Notes: generated by a model from the sequence alone, not told the origin. A stretch of DNA of 35,506 bases from an uncultured Campylobacter sp. (GCF_938045205.1 NZ_CALIMY010000147.1:1-35506); one strand, 5' to 3'. Counted from the first letter of the stretch, positions 9,365 to 17,331 are shown. Translations and numbers: made by a program.

Positions 9365-9386
9365 CGCTAAATTTTAAAATTTAGCG
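9365..9386 (-). terminator. 22-base perfect palindrome after ttdB
   Basis: The left half is CGCTAAATTTT and the right half is its exact reverse complement. It sits 56 bases past the ttdB stop, between ttdB and the KAP promoter. As RNA it forms a stem in either direction, so it may terminate the lar-ttd transcript, although no long T-run follows. Confidence 0.45.
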
Positions 9387-9441
9387 ACAGGGCGTAAAAA
9401 TTTAAGGCGCATAATTTAAACCCCGAGCCGTCAAAATTTAA

Positions 9442-10053
9442 CTACTTTATAAACCCGACCTGCGGTAAAATTTCAGCTAGCGCCGCGTCCTTTTTCTCGT
9501 TAAATTTGACCTTGTTTTGCTCGAAAAGATTATTTCCGTGCGCGTCTATGGAGACGATGAGCGGACCAAACTCCTTCACGCGGCACTTCCACAACGTCTC
9601 TGGCATCCCAAGCTCCGTCCAGTCCGCGCTCTCTATCTCCTCGACCTGCGTCGCGGCGACTACCGCGCAGCCCGCGGGAAATACGCAGTGTATCGCGCCA
9701 AACTCCTTGCAGCCGCTCATCGTGCCCTCGCCCATGCCGCCTTTGCCCACGATCAGGCGCACGCCCGTTTTGGCGATAAATTCGCGCTCAAATTTCTCCA
9801 TCCGCATACTAGTCGTCGGCCCCACGGAGACCATCTCAAAGCTTTTATCGCCCGCTTTTCTGATGATCGGTCCAGCATGCAGGATCGCGCCGCCTGCTAT
9901 ATCTAGCGGCAGCTCGCGACCTTCCTGCACGACGCGTCTGTGCGGCACGTCGCGGCAAGTGACGATGTGCCCCGTGAGGTATATGACGTCGCCGATCTTG
10001 ATATCCGCTAGATCCTCGGCGCCGATCGGCGTGGTTAAAATTTTCTTACTCAT
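9442..10053 (-). CDS. ttdB: L(+)-tartrate dehydratase-type hydro-lyase, beta subunit
   Basis: A 203-residue C-terminal-domain subunit of class I Fe-S hydro-lyases. It resembles E. coli TtdB from end to end: KKILTTPIGAEDL and GDVIYLTG at the start, VTCRDVPHRR (about residues 32-41), SVGPTTSMRMEKFEREFI (about 75-92), KGGMG, then TQVEEIESADWTELGMPE and VKEFGPLIVSIDAHGNNL (about 136-175). The WTELGMPE phrase is TtdB-like, whereas fumarases differ there. With the alpha subunit it would dehydrate L(+)-tartrate to oxaloacetate in the cytoplasm; fumarate/malate activity cannot be excluded because two-subunit fumarases share the fold. The ATG overlaps the alpha-subunit stop by four bases, so the two are translationally coupled. 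Confidence 0.85.
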   Translation of the reverse strand: MSKKILTTPIGAEDLADIKIGDVIYLTGHIVTCRDVPHRRVVQEGRELPLDIAGGAILHAGPIIRKAGDKSFEMVSVGPTTSMRMEKFEREFIAKTGVRLIVGKGGMGEGTMSGCKEFGAIHCVFPAGCAVVAATQVEEIESADWTELGMPETLWKCRVKEFGPLIVSIDAHGNNLFEQNKVKFNEKKDAALAEILPQVGFIK

Positions 10054-10931
10054 AGCGCGAACTCCTTGTGCGATTTTACGTCGAAATTTAGCTGCTCGTC
10101 CCAGACGATATGGCCTTTGCGGTGCGACCAGCAGCCTACGTTTACGGCGACGGCGATGACGCTTGGGTGGCGGGCGCAGTTTTCGATATGCACGCCCATC
10201 ACGGAGCTTGCGCCGCTCATGCCTTGCGGGCCTAGGCCGATTTTATTGATACCCTCTTCGAGCAGTTTTTCGGTTAGCGCGGCGCGCTCGTTTGGATTAC
10301 GCGAGCCAAGCGGCCTCATCAGCGCTTTTTTAGATAGTAGCGACGCCACGTCGATCGAGGTGCCCACGCCCACGCCCACTAACAGCGGCGGACAGGCGTT
10401 TATGCCGTAGCTGGTCATTATGTCCATGACGAATTTCACGACCCCTTCGTAGCCCATGCCGGGCATCAGCACGGTTGCCTTGCCGCCCGCCATATAGGTG
10501 TGGATCTCGCACTCGCTGCTTTGCGGCACGATCTCCCAAAATACGCTCGGCGTGCCTTTGCCGACGTTTTTGCCGGTGTTATACTCGTCAAATGTCTCGA
10601 CGCTGTTGTGACGCAGCGGAGCCTCGCGCGTCGCTCGCAGTACGGCCTCGCGCAGCAGCTCCTCAAGCTCGCCGATGAGCGGGAAGTTCGCTCCGCAGCG
10701 CACGAAAAACTGGATCACGCCCGTATCCTGGCAGGACGGATGGTCTAGCTCCTTGGCTAGGCGCTGATTTTCAAACATCGTTTTGTAGATCTCTCTCGCT
10801 AACGGCTGCGTCTCGCGCTCACTAAGCTCGCTTAGCTTCGCCGTCACGTCGTCGGGCAGCACTTTGCCCGTGTAGCCGACGAATTTCGCCATGACCTCGG
10901 TCATTTTTTCTACCGCTTTTTGTTTATCCAT
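10050..10931 (-). CDS. ttdA: L(+)-tartrate dehydratase-type hydro-lyase, alpha subunit
   Basis: A 293-residue catalytic subunit with a [4Fe-4S] cluster. The three expected cluster cysteines are C67 (PSCQDTG), C180 (NACPPLLVG) and C267 (VGCWSHR). Other family phrases are APLRHNSVETFDEYNTGKN, MPGMGYEGVVKFV and GIGPQG-like IGLGPQGMSG. Overall it reads closer to E. coli TtdA than to FumA/FumB, which are single chains. A segment near residue 150 is several residues shorter than in E. coli TtdA. I start at the ATG at 10931 because AAGGAG precedes it by five bases; an in-frame ATG 33 bases further upstream has no such site. The start overlaps the DUF2809 gene by eight bases. The neighbouring Lar genes and DcuB suggest use of hydroxy-dicarboxylates. 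Confidence 0.86.
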   Translation of the reverse strand: MDKQKAVEKMTEVMAKFVGYTGKVLPDDVTAKLSELSERETQPLAREIYKTMFENQRLAKELDHPSCQDTGVIQFFVRCGANFPLIGELEELLREAVLRATREAPLRHNSVETFDEYNTGKNVGKGTPSVFWEIVPQSSECEIHTYMAGGKATVLMPGMGYEGVVKFVMDIMTSYGINACPPLLVGVGVGTSIDVASLLSKKALMRPLGSRNPNERAALTEKLLEEGINKIGLGPQGMSGASSVMGVHIENCARHPSVIAVAVNVGCWSHRKGHIVWDEQLNFDVKSHKEFAL

Positions 10932-11382
10932 CGCTTCTCCTTTTTTCAAATTTTTCATAGACACCCGCTAGGACGCAGCCCGCAGCGTAGCAGAGCAAAT
11001 CGGCAAAATCAAACGTCCCGCCGATCATAATCTTTAAAATTTTATTTTCTATGCCTAAAATTTGCACGGCGCCAAAATACTGCGCGAGCTCCAAAGCCGC
11101 CGCAAACGCGAAAATTTTAAGCGGCAAATTTAAAGGCGGCGCGCTAAATGCAGCCCGAGCCAAAGCGTAAAGCAAGATAACCGCCAAAACGTCGCCCGCG
11201 TAGTGGCGTACGAAGCCATCCTTTACGCAGATCGCGATGTAAATTTCGATCGCCAAAATCAAAACCGCCGCGGCTAAAAACGCTAGCCTCGTTCTTGCGC
11301 TTTGTCTTGTTTGCGTATTTTGCATGCGCTTTGCTGCGTCTTTCAGCCCAGCTTTTTGCTCGTTTAAATTTTCCTCTTGCAA
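10924..11382 (-). CDS. DUF2809 (VanZ-like) membrane protein
   Basis: A 152-residue membrane protein with about four hydrophobic helices (roughly 31-51, 59-80, 83-100 and 125-142). The features RHYAGDVLAVILLYAL, LELAQYFGAVQIL and GTFDFADLLCYAAGC are typical of the DUF2809 family, whose function is unknown. The first 28 residues are hydrophilic. The start is TTG at 11382, supported by AAAAGGAA six bases upstream; the first internal ATG (residue 20) lacks a ribosome site. It lies between larB and ttdA, 51 bases after larB and overlapping ttdA by eight bases, so it is co-expressed with the hydroxyacid genes. A role in that pathway, for example transport or membrane anchoring, is only a guess. Confidence 0.82.
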   Translation of the reverse strand: MQEENLNEQKAGLKDAAKRMQNTQTRQSARTRLAFLAAAVLILAIEIYIAICVKDGFVRHYAGDVLAVILLYALARAAFSAPPLNLPLKIFAFAAALELAQYFGAVQILGIENKILKIMIGGTFDFADLLCYAAGCVLAGVYEKFEKRRSDG

Positions 11383-11433
11383 CGCTTTCCTTTTAAATAT
11401 TTAGCCATTAAATTTGCCTCGCGCGGCGTAAAT

Positions 11434-12180
11434 TCAGAGATGATTTATCAGGCTCGCGTTATACGCGGCGCCAAAGCCGTTGTCGATATTTACGACGCTC
11501 ACGCCGTTTGCGCAGCTGTTTAGCATTGCTAGTAGCGCCGCCAGCCCGCCAAAGCTCGCGCCGTATCCCACGCTGGTGGGCACCGCAATCACCGGCACTC
11601 TCACGAGGCCTGCAAGCACGCTAGCTAACGCACCCTCCATGCCGGCTACCGCGATCACGACATTTGCGCCGCGTATCTGCTCTAAATTTGCGATCAGCCT
11701 GTGCAGTCCCGCCACGCCCGCGTCGCTAAATTTGCGCACGTCGTTGCCTAGAAATCGCGCCGTCTCGTACGCCTCCTCCACTACAGCGCCGTCGGCGGTG
11801 CCGGCAGATACTATCGCGATGTAGTTTTGCGTGAGCGCAGGCTCTTTAAATTTGACGCTGATGATGCGGCCGCGAGCGTTAAATTCCGCCTGCGGCAAGA
11901 TTTCGCGCAGCCGCTTGAAAACCCGCTCATTCGTGCGCGTGATTAGGATATTTTGCCCTCTCGCGCCGATCGCACCAGCGATGCGTAAAATTTCATCATC
12001 CGTCTTGCCCTCGCCGTAGATCACCTCTCCTGCGCCGTTTCGCAGGGCGCGCTGGGTATCGATCTTGGCGCAGCCTACGTCTTCGTATGGGTAGTTTTTT
12101 AGGTATTTTAGTGCCTCTTGCTCGCTCACGCGGCCGCTTTTTATCCCCTCGAAAAGCTCTAAAATTTCATCCTCTCTCAT
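11434..12180 (-). CDS. larB: LarB, nickel-pincer cofactor synthesis carboxylase/hydrolase
   Basis: LarB carboxylates the pyridinium ring of nicotinic acid adenine dinucleotide and hydrolyses it, giving the dicarboxylated mononucleotide precursor of the nickel-pincer (NPN) cofactor. The 248-residue protein has a family-typical N-terminus (EILELFEGIKSGRVSEQEAL) and a C-terminal PurE-like domain ending in VGYGASFGGLAALLAMLNSC and NIDNGFGAAYNA. Length is normal. I choose the ATG at 12180 because AGAGAGG stands nine bases before it; an ATG nine bases upstream would place that site too close. The start overlaps the end of larE by 14 bases, showing tight coupling in the order larA, larC, larE, larB. 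Confidence 0.94.
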   Translation of the reverse strand: MREDEILELFEGIKSGRVSEQEALKYLKNYPYEDVGCAKIDTQRALRNGAGEVIYGEGKTDDEILRIAGAIGARGQNILITRTNERVFKRLREILPQAEFNARGRIISVKFKEPALTQNYIAIVSAGTADGAVVEEAYETARFLGNDVRKFSDAGVAGLHRLIANLEQIRGANVVIAVAGMEGALASVLAGLVRVPVIAVPTSVGYGASFGGLAALLAMLNSCANGVSVVNIDNGFGAAYNASLINHL

Positions 12181-12949
12181 GCAAAACATCCTCTCTAAGC
12201 CCCTTTAGATCGAGCGTCACCTCCGCTGCGCCAAGCGTCACGAGCTGCCTAACCACGCTTTTAAATTTTGCGTCGTTTAAGAAGTCGCGCATGCTAGAAA
12301 AGGGCATTTGCAGCTTTATATTTTTGCGGTCGCACCGCGCGCGGACGTTTGCGTAGCCGCTTGCGATGAGCAGATTTTCCGCCGCTTCGATCAAATTTAG
12401 CTCGTGCGGGGTGATCTCACGCCCATGCGGCAGGCGCGTTAGCAAGCACGCATAGCCGGGTTTTTCGGCTGTGGGCAAGCCTAGCTCGCGCGAGAGCTCG
12501 CGAATTTCGGATTTGGTTAAATTTATCAGCGGCGAGAGCACGCCCAGCTCCTCTTTGGCTTTGAGCCCGGGGCGGTGTTCGCCCAGATCGTCTCGGTTTG
12601 TGCCGTCTGCGACGCGTCTAAAGCCAAGCTCGCGGGCGCGCTCGATTAGGCGCGAAAACACCGCCTTTTTGCACAGATAGCAGCGGTTTTCGGGGTTGTT
12701 TTTGATCCCCTCTGCGACGCCGAGCTCTAAAATTTCGTGGCGGATGCCGTAGGCGTGGGCAAATTCTACGGCCTCGGCGATCTCGCGCGAGGACATGTAG
12801 GGCGATCGTATCGTTATGCCGATCGCTCGCGCACCCAGAGTGTCGTGCGCCGCGCGCAGCAGTAGCGAGCTATCCGCGCCGCCGCTAAATGCGACCGCCA
12901 GCTCGCCAAGCCCGCGCAGATCAGCCTTTAGTTTTTCTAGTTTCGTCAT
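12167..12949 (-). CDS. larE: LarE, sulfur-transfer enzyme for the nickel-pincer cofactor
   Basis: A 260-residue PP-loop ATP pyrophosphatase. LarE adenylates the cofactor carboxylates and supplies the sulfur atoms, sacrificing a cysteine in the Lactobacillus enzyme. The PP-loop is FSGGADSSLLL (residues 21-31). Conserved CYLC lies at 90-93, ADGTNRDDLGEHRPG at 114-128, and C168 in PGYACLLTRLPHG is where the sacrificial Cys is expected. Some LarE proteins use extra cysteines to bind an Fe-S cluster that carries the sulfur; C90 and C93 are worth checking, but I cannot assign the type. The ATG at 12949 overlaps larC by 29 bases. Confidence 0.94.
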   Translation of the reverse strand: MTKLEKLKADLRGLGELAVAFSGGADSSLLLRAAHDTLGARAIGITIRSPYMSSREIAEAVEFAHAYGIRHEILELGVAEGIKNNPENRCYLCKKAVFSRLIERARELGFRRVADGTNRDDLGEHRPGLKAKEELGVLSPLINLTKSEIRELSRELGLPTAEKPGYACLLTRLPHGREITPHELNLIEAAENLLIASGYANVRARCDRKNIKLQMPFSSMRDFLNDAKFKSVVRQLVTLGAAEVTLDLKGLREDVLHERG

Positions 12950-14165
12950 AGATTTTCAGCGCCTCTTTCCGCACCCGTTCGATTGTCGTGTCGTGCGCGA
13001 GCGCCGCGGCCTTGCACTCGTCAAATTCGGGCTTTATTTTTTGCGTTTGGCAGGTGCCAGAAATTTTAAGCCCTATCTCGCCGAATTTCGTCTGCACCCG
13101 CACAAACTCGCGCTTTAGCTCGGTTTTAGCAACCTCTATCTCGCGGACGCCGATCGCCGTCGTGTGCGTAAATATCAGATTCTTTAAATTTTGCGCGTCC
13201 TGCTTGCGGCACAGCGCGTTTAGCTCAAAACCCATGCGCCCTTTTTTCATAAAAATAGACCTGCTAAACACGTCCAGCGCGCCGTTTTCGCGTAAAATTT
13301 CGTACGCAAGCGCAAAGCTCTCGGCGTCCATATCGTCGATATTCGTGGAGATCAGAATTTGCTTACAAACCTCGTCGCAGCCCGAGCGCGCGCTTAAATT
13401 TCGCTCGTCCCCTTCGCCGCGCTCCTCATTGGTTTCGCAAAGCATCACTCGAAGCACGTTTGCAAAGTCTGCGGCATCTTTATCGCCTGCGCCGTAGCCG
13501 ATCTTTTCTATTTTAAAGCTCGCGCCGTCCGCAAACTCGTCCGCACAAGCCTTTAAAATCGCCGCTCCCGTGGGCGTAGTCATCTCGAAATTTGTGCGTC
13601 CGAGGCTTACGGGCACGCCTTTTAAAATTTCGCAAACGGCTGGCGCAGGCACGCTAAGCTCGCCGTGATCGCAGATCGCTACGCCGCCGCCAAGCTCGAT
13701 TTTGGAGCTTAGCACGCGCGAGACGCCCAAATTTTCAAAAAGATATTCAAAGCAGATCGCCGAGCCCGCGATATCGACGATAGAGTCTATCGCGCCGACC
13801 TCGTGGAAATGCACCCGATCTATCTGCGTGCCGTGGACTTTGGCCTCGGCCTCGGCGATCGTGCGAAATATCGCACCCGCTCTTTGCTTGCAGCGCTTGC
13901 TTAAATTTGAACCCTCTAAAATTTGCTTGATATCGGCGTAGCTTCTCGCGTGGGGCTGCGATTTTAGCGGCACGACGTCGATTTTGGTCGCGGCGATGCC
14001 GTTTTTTAGCACGTTTTTGCGCTCTAGCTTAAATTCGCCGGCTAAATTTAACTTCTCGAGCTCGGCGCAAAGATAGCCAAAATCCACTCCGAGCCCCACC
14101 AGCGCGCCTAGATTCATATCGCCGCTGATACCAGCGCTCGCGTCGTAATATAAAATTTTAGCCAA
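12921..14165 (-). CDS. larC: LarC, nickel insertion cyclometallase
   Basis: LarC inserts nickel into the sulfurated pincer precursor in a CTP-dependent reaction, completing the LarA cofactor. The 414-residue protein has the family start YYDASAGISGDMNLGAL, the central HFHEVGAIDSIVDIAGSA (about residues 120-137), TPTGAAIL (about 195) and the C-terminal domain NIDDMDAESFALAYEIL with MKKGRMGFEL. In Lactobacillus plantarum larC is split into two frames joined by programmed frameshifting; here it is one intact frame. The start is TTG at 14165, needed to keep the conserved N-terminus, with AAGG about nine bases upstream inside the end of larA. The larA stop is only two bases away. Confidence 0.93.
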   Translation of the reverse strand: MAKILYYDASAGISGDMNLGALVGLGVDFGYLCAELEKLNLAGEFKLERKNVLKNGIAATKIDVVPLKSQPHARSYADIKQILEGSNLSKRCKQRAGAIFRTIAEAEAKVHGTQIDRVHFHEVGAIDSIVDIAGSAICFEYLFENLGVSRVLSSKIELGGGVAICDHGELSVPAPAVCEILKGVPVSLGRTNFEMTTPTGAAILKACADEFADGASFKIEKIGYGAGDKDAADFANVLRVMLCETNEERGEGDERNLSARSGCDEVCKQILISTNIDDMDAESFALAYEILRENGALDVFSRSIFMKKGRMGFELNALCRKQDAQNLKNLIFTHTTAIGVREIEVAKTELKREFVRVQTKFGEIGLKISGTCQTQKIKPEFDECKAAALAHDTTIERVRKEALKIYDETRKTKG

Positions 14166-14167
14166 GC

Positions 14168-15418
14168 CTAGGCCTTAGGCACCGTCATCGAGCCAAACGG
14201 CAAGATGATGATTTTTGCGTCCGCGCCCTTTTGCGCGAGCGCGTCGTCCACGGCTTTTTGGATGTCGTGATACGGCTTTAGGTGTACGGCGCGCATCTCA
14301 TCGTCGCTAAGCTCGCTCACCGCCCAGGTTTGTGCCCAGAGCGAGATTTCGGCCATTTTAGCAGCCTTGTGATAGCCGAGCTTAAAGCCCGCGCTGATCT
14401 TTTCGAGCACCTTTTTAGGCGTGTTAGCGGAAGCCATCAGATCAAAAAACGGCTTTGGCCCGATGCCGGTGCGGCACTTTGCGACCATTATTAAAATTCC
14501 GTCCTGCGCGAGCGCTAGTTTGCCGTTATCTAGGGCTTTTTGCGCTTGATAGAGATCGACGTCCATCGGATAGGGCGCGACCGAGATCACGATATCTGCC
14601 TTGTGCGGGATATTTACGCAAAATACCTCGTCGGCCTTTTTCACGCAGTCGTAAAAGCTGTCATTGAGGTCGCCTGCGCTTGCGTAATACACGCCGTGCT
14701 CGCTGTCAAGCACCGTCTGGATCGAAAAAACGTCGATGTGCGCGAGAACCTTCATCGCGTCGATCATATCCTCGTGCACGGGGTTGCCCTCTAGGCGCAG
14801 CGCCTGCGCATCGGAGCTTAGGGCGAGCTTGTGGTTTTGCGTGATGCTCTCGTACGACGCGGTGCCTGGCAAAAATGCCTTTCTACCGCCGGTGTAGCCC
14901 GCGAAATAGTGCGGCTCGACCGAGCCTATGACGATTACTTTTTTGGCTTCTGCTACGATTTTGTTTAGATACATCTGCGTGCCGTTTTTACTCTCGCCTA
15001 AAAATACCATCTCGTCGTGCTTGGAGTCGTGATCGTGAACTTCGTTTTTGGCTCTGATCTCCGCGTAAATTTCTTTGCCGAATATCATCTCGTACTCATC
15101 GAGCGTGCCCTCTCTATGGCAGCCCGTGGCGATGATGAAAATTTTATTTTTCTCGCGGATTTTCGGGTAAATTTGCTTTAAAACTTTTGCCGTAGGCGTC
15201 GGTCTCGTGCCGTCGTTTACGATAATTACGATCTTTTCGTCGCCTGCTATAAACTCGTCAAAGCTTTTTTGATTTATCGGATTTGCCAGAGCCTTTGCGA
15301 TGAGCGCCGTTTCGTCAAATTTAGCCACGGGGTTTGGATCAAAAACACCGAGCAAATTTTTCTCGTTTATCTCTAAGCTTAGATGATCATCTTTGCCGTA
15401 TGCGATAGGGATTTGCAT
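14168..15418 (-). CDS. larA: LarA-family nickel-pincer 2-hydroxyacid racemase/epimerase
   Basis: A 416-residue LarA homologue. Residues matching the L. plantarum active site are in place: R72 (NDGTRPTP), H101 (TGCHREGT), H170 (EPHYFAGYTGG), K180, which bonds covalently to the cofactor (GGRKAFLPG), the nickel ligand H196 (TQNHKLAL), and Q291/K294 (YQAQKAL). The spacing K180 to H196 equals that between K184 and H200 of the reference enzyme. LarA proteins interconvert stereoisomers at the 2-hydroxy carbon by hydride transfer; the superfamily includes lactate, malate and other hydroxyacid racemases. Co-location with tartrate dehydratase-type subunits and DcuB points to tartrate or malate as well as lactate; that is inference. 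The ATG at 15418 has AGGAGG five bases upstream and its own promoter. Confidence 0.93.
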   Translation of the reverse strand: MQIPIAYGKDDHLSLEINEKNLLGVFDPNPVAKFDETALIAKALANPINQKSFDEFIAGDEKIVIIVNDGTRPTPTAKVLKQIYPKIREKNKIFIIATGCHREGTLDEYEMIFGKEIYAEIRAKNEVHDHDSKHDEMVFLGESKNGTQMYLNKIVAEAKKVIVIGSVEPHYFAGYTGGRKAFLPGTASYESITQNHKLALSSDAQALRLEGNPVHEDMIDAMKVLAHIDVFSIQTVLDSEHGVYYASAGDLNDSFYDCVKKADEVFCVNIPHKADIVISVAPYPMDVDLYQAQKALDNGKLALAQDGILIMVAKCRTGIGPKPFFDLMASANTPKKVLEKISAGFKLGYHKAAKMAEISLWAQTWAVSELSDDEMRAVHLKPYHDIQKAVDDALAQKGADAKIIILPFGSMTVPKA

Positions 15419-15446
15419 ATCTGCCTCCTGTGTGGAATTTGGCGGG

Positions 15447-15452
15447 ATTATA
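15447..15452 (-). promoter_or_regulatory. Promoter -10 box for larA and downstream genes
   Basis: Minus strand reads TATAAT, 29 bases before the ATG, preceded by TTTAAATAAAA. The same arrangement precedes dcuB, which suggests shared promoter logic. AGGAGG follows at 15424-15429. Confidence 0.65.
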
Positions 15453-15593
15453 ACGTAAATTTTATTTAAAACGATTTAGCTTTGCGCGGGTTATGAACGG
15501 AATTTAGAAAGCTTTAGAATTTAAAAATTTAGAGCATTTAAAATTTCAAAATTTTATAAAATTTTAAAAAGCCGCTGGGATTTGAAATTTAAA

Positions 15594-15618
15594 GCTCGCG
15601 AGCCATATGCCCGCGAGC
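15594..15618 (-). terminator. Terminator-like hairpin after dcuB
   Basis: Arms GCTCGCG and CGCGAGC with an 11-base loop begin eight bases past the dcuB stop and are followed on the minus strand by TTTAAATTTC. A second A/T-only palindrome (AAAATTTTA mirrored, 15548-15565) lies further on. With a separate larA promoter this suggests at least partial termination between dcuB and larA. Confidence 0.5.
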
Positions 15619-15625
15619 GCAACTA

Positions 15626-17293
15626 TTATAAATAGCCGTAAATATGAGCGAAGATAAAGCCCATCGCGCATGAAGTAAGAACGCCTATTAGCCCAGGGAA
15701 AATGAAGCTGTGGTTGATGACGAATCTGCCGATGTGCGTAGTGCCGGAGCGGTCGAACTGGATCGCCGCAAGATCGCTCGGATAGGTAGGTAGGATATAG
15801 TATCCGTAGCAAGCCGGTGCAAACGCAATAATAAGACCCGGATCGATACCGATGCTAACCGCTAGCGGTACGAAAGTAGCAACCGCTGCTGCTTGAGAGT
15901 TAAGGAATTTACTAATTAGCAGCGAAACGATGACATATGTCCACGGATACGCCATAACAACCTTACCTAGCGACGCTTTTAGCATTTCGATATGAGCAGT
16001 AAACATAGTCTCTGCCATCCATGAAATTCCATAAATGGCTACGAGCGCGATCATACCGCTATGAAAAATTTCGTTTTTAGCGATATTGCCCGCTTTAATA
16101 CCCGAGACAATCATCATGATGGACGCCGCTAGGAGCATGAAAATTTGAATGGTTAAGACCATATTTAAATTTGTGGTCTTTTTCATAGTATCTTTTACGA
16201 CTATGCTTGCATTTGCGATACTTTCGCTCTTATCGCCTGTCGTGATGACGACATTTCCGTCTTGAGAGATGATGCTTTGAGTAAGCTTTTTATCTTTGTC
16301 GTAAATTTCGACGCTATTAAATTTCGTCGCATCTTTGGCTTTGGACTCTTTGACGTTTGAGACGACCTTGCCACCGTCTACCATGGAGATAACCTGACCA
16401 TCTTTGATCGTGATATTTTTGACCGTTTTTTTATCGACGATGATCTCTACGGATTTGCCCGGAACATTTTTAGTCCACGCAGGGCGCAAGCTTTTTTCGT
16501 AACCTAAAACCGCAACTAGCGCAATAGTAGCTAAGAATATCCACATGCAAACCCACTTAATCTTAGGAAGCTTTTGACCTAACAATGTCGTGCTTTCGCC
16601 GTAGATATATTTTTTCTGCTCTGGATCTTTGATCTTTTCTTGAAATTCCGGATCTTTATCCAGATCTTTACCTCTAAAAATCGACCACGTTCCGATTGCA
16701 AGCATACCGATGAAAGTAGAAGGGATAGTGAGTTTTAGCAGATCCAAATACGTACTAAAGCCCTCGATATGCACGCCTTGGCCTAGTAAGATCGCGACCA
16801 TCGAAACGCCGGCAACCGAAACGGGGCTAGCGATGATAGCAAGTTGCGAGGAGATCGTAGAAGCAGCCATCGGGCGCTCAGGGCGGACATTGTTTTTAAT
16901 CGCTACGTCGTAGATAATCGGAAGCAGCGTATAGACGGTGTGTCCCGTTCCGCATAAGATTGTAAGCGTCCACGCAACAGTTGGAGCGATGATACAAACC
17001 ATCTTCGGATGCTTACGAAGCAATTTCTCCGCTATTTGAAGCATTACATCAAGCCCTCCCGTAGCCTGTAGCGTTGCACTTGCTACGACAACTGCGAGGA
17101 TAGTTAAAATAACGTCCACTGCCGGCTTACCCGGCTCTAATCTAAATCCAAACACTAAGATCACTAAGCCTATACCGCCTAGAATTCCCAGCGCCATACC
17201 GCCTTTTTTAGCACCATAAAACAAACAGCCCAAGACTATAATGAGCTGCAAAAAGAATTGAGTGCTTTCAGACAAACTTGTCAGAAACTCCAT
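15626..17293 (-). CDS. dcuB: Anaerobic C4-dicarboxylate transporter, DcuB type, with inserted domain
   Basis: An inner-membrane exchanger of fumarate, malate, aspartate or tartrate against succinate. Residues 1-270 and 376-555 match E. coli DcuB closely: QLIIVLGCLFYGAKKGG, SATLQATGGLDVMLQIAEKL, TLTILCGTGHTVYTLLPIIY, and the C-terminal YYILPTYPSDLAAIQFDRSG with THIGRFVINHSFI. At 555 residues it is about 110 longer than the E. coli protein. The extra length is one hydrophilic block at about residues 275-375 (16169-16471), made of two related beta-rich repeats beginning at S281 and S327. The ATG at 17293 has GAAGGAG six bases upstream and a TATAAT promoter. It precedes the lar-ttd genes on the same strand. 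Confidence 0.94.
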   Translation of the reverse strand: MEFLTSLSESTQFFLQLIIVLGCLFYGAKKGGMALGILGGIGLVILVFGFRLEPGKPAVDVILTILAVVVASATLQATGGLDVMLQIAEKLLRKHPKMVCIIAPTVAWTLTILCGTGHTVYTLLPIIYDVAIKNNVRPERPMAASTISSQLAIIASPVSVAGVSMVAILLGQGVHIEGFSTYLDLLKLTIPSTFIGMLAIGTWSIFRGKDLDKDPEFQEKIKDPEQKKYIYGESTTLLGQKLPKIKWVCMWIFLATIALVAVLGYEKSLRPAWTKNVPGKSVEIIVDKKTVKNITIKDGQVISMVDGGKVVSNVKESKAKDATKFNSVEIYDKDKKLTQSIISQDGNVVITTGDKSESIANASIVVKDTMKKTTNLNMVLTIQIFMLLAASIMMIVSGIKAGNIAKNEIFHSGMIALVAIYGISWMAETMFTAHIEMLKASLGKVVMAYPWTYVIVSLLISKFLNSQAAAVATFVPLAVSIGIDPGLIIAFAPACYGYYILPTYPSDLAAIQFDRSGTTHIGRFVINHSFIFPGLIGVLTSCAMGFIFAHIYGYL

Positions 17294-17331
17294 AGTTTCT
17301 CCTTCAGTAAAATTTAAAACAAACTTTGGCG

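Noticed and set aside
9506..10159. A 217-codon open frame on the plus strand, antisense to ttdB and the end of ttdA
   Set aside because: Both opposite-strand genes are well supported by conserved motifs, and the translation resembles nothing known.
12988..13497. A 169-codon plus-strand frame within larC
   Set aside because: Antisense shadow; larC has family motifs along its full length.
12921..14165. Possible split or frameshifted larC, as in Lactobacillus
   Set aside because: The frame is continuous through both domains, so no frameshift is needed.
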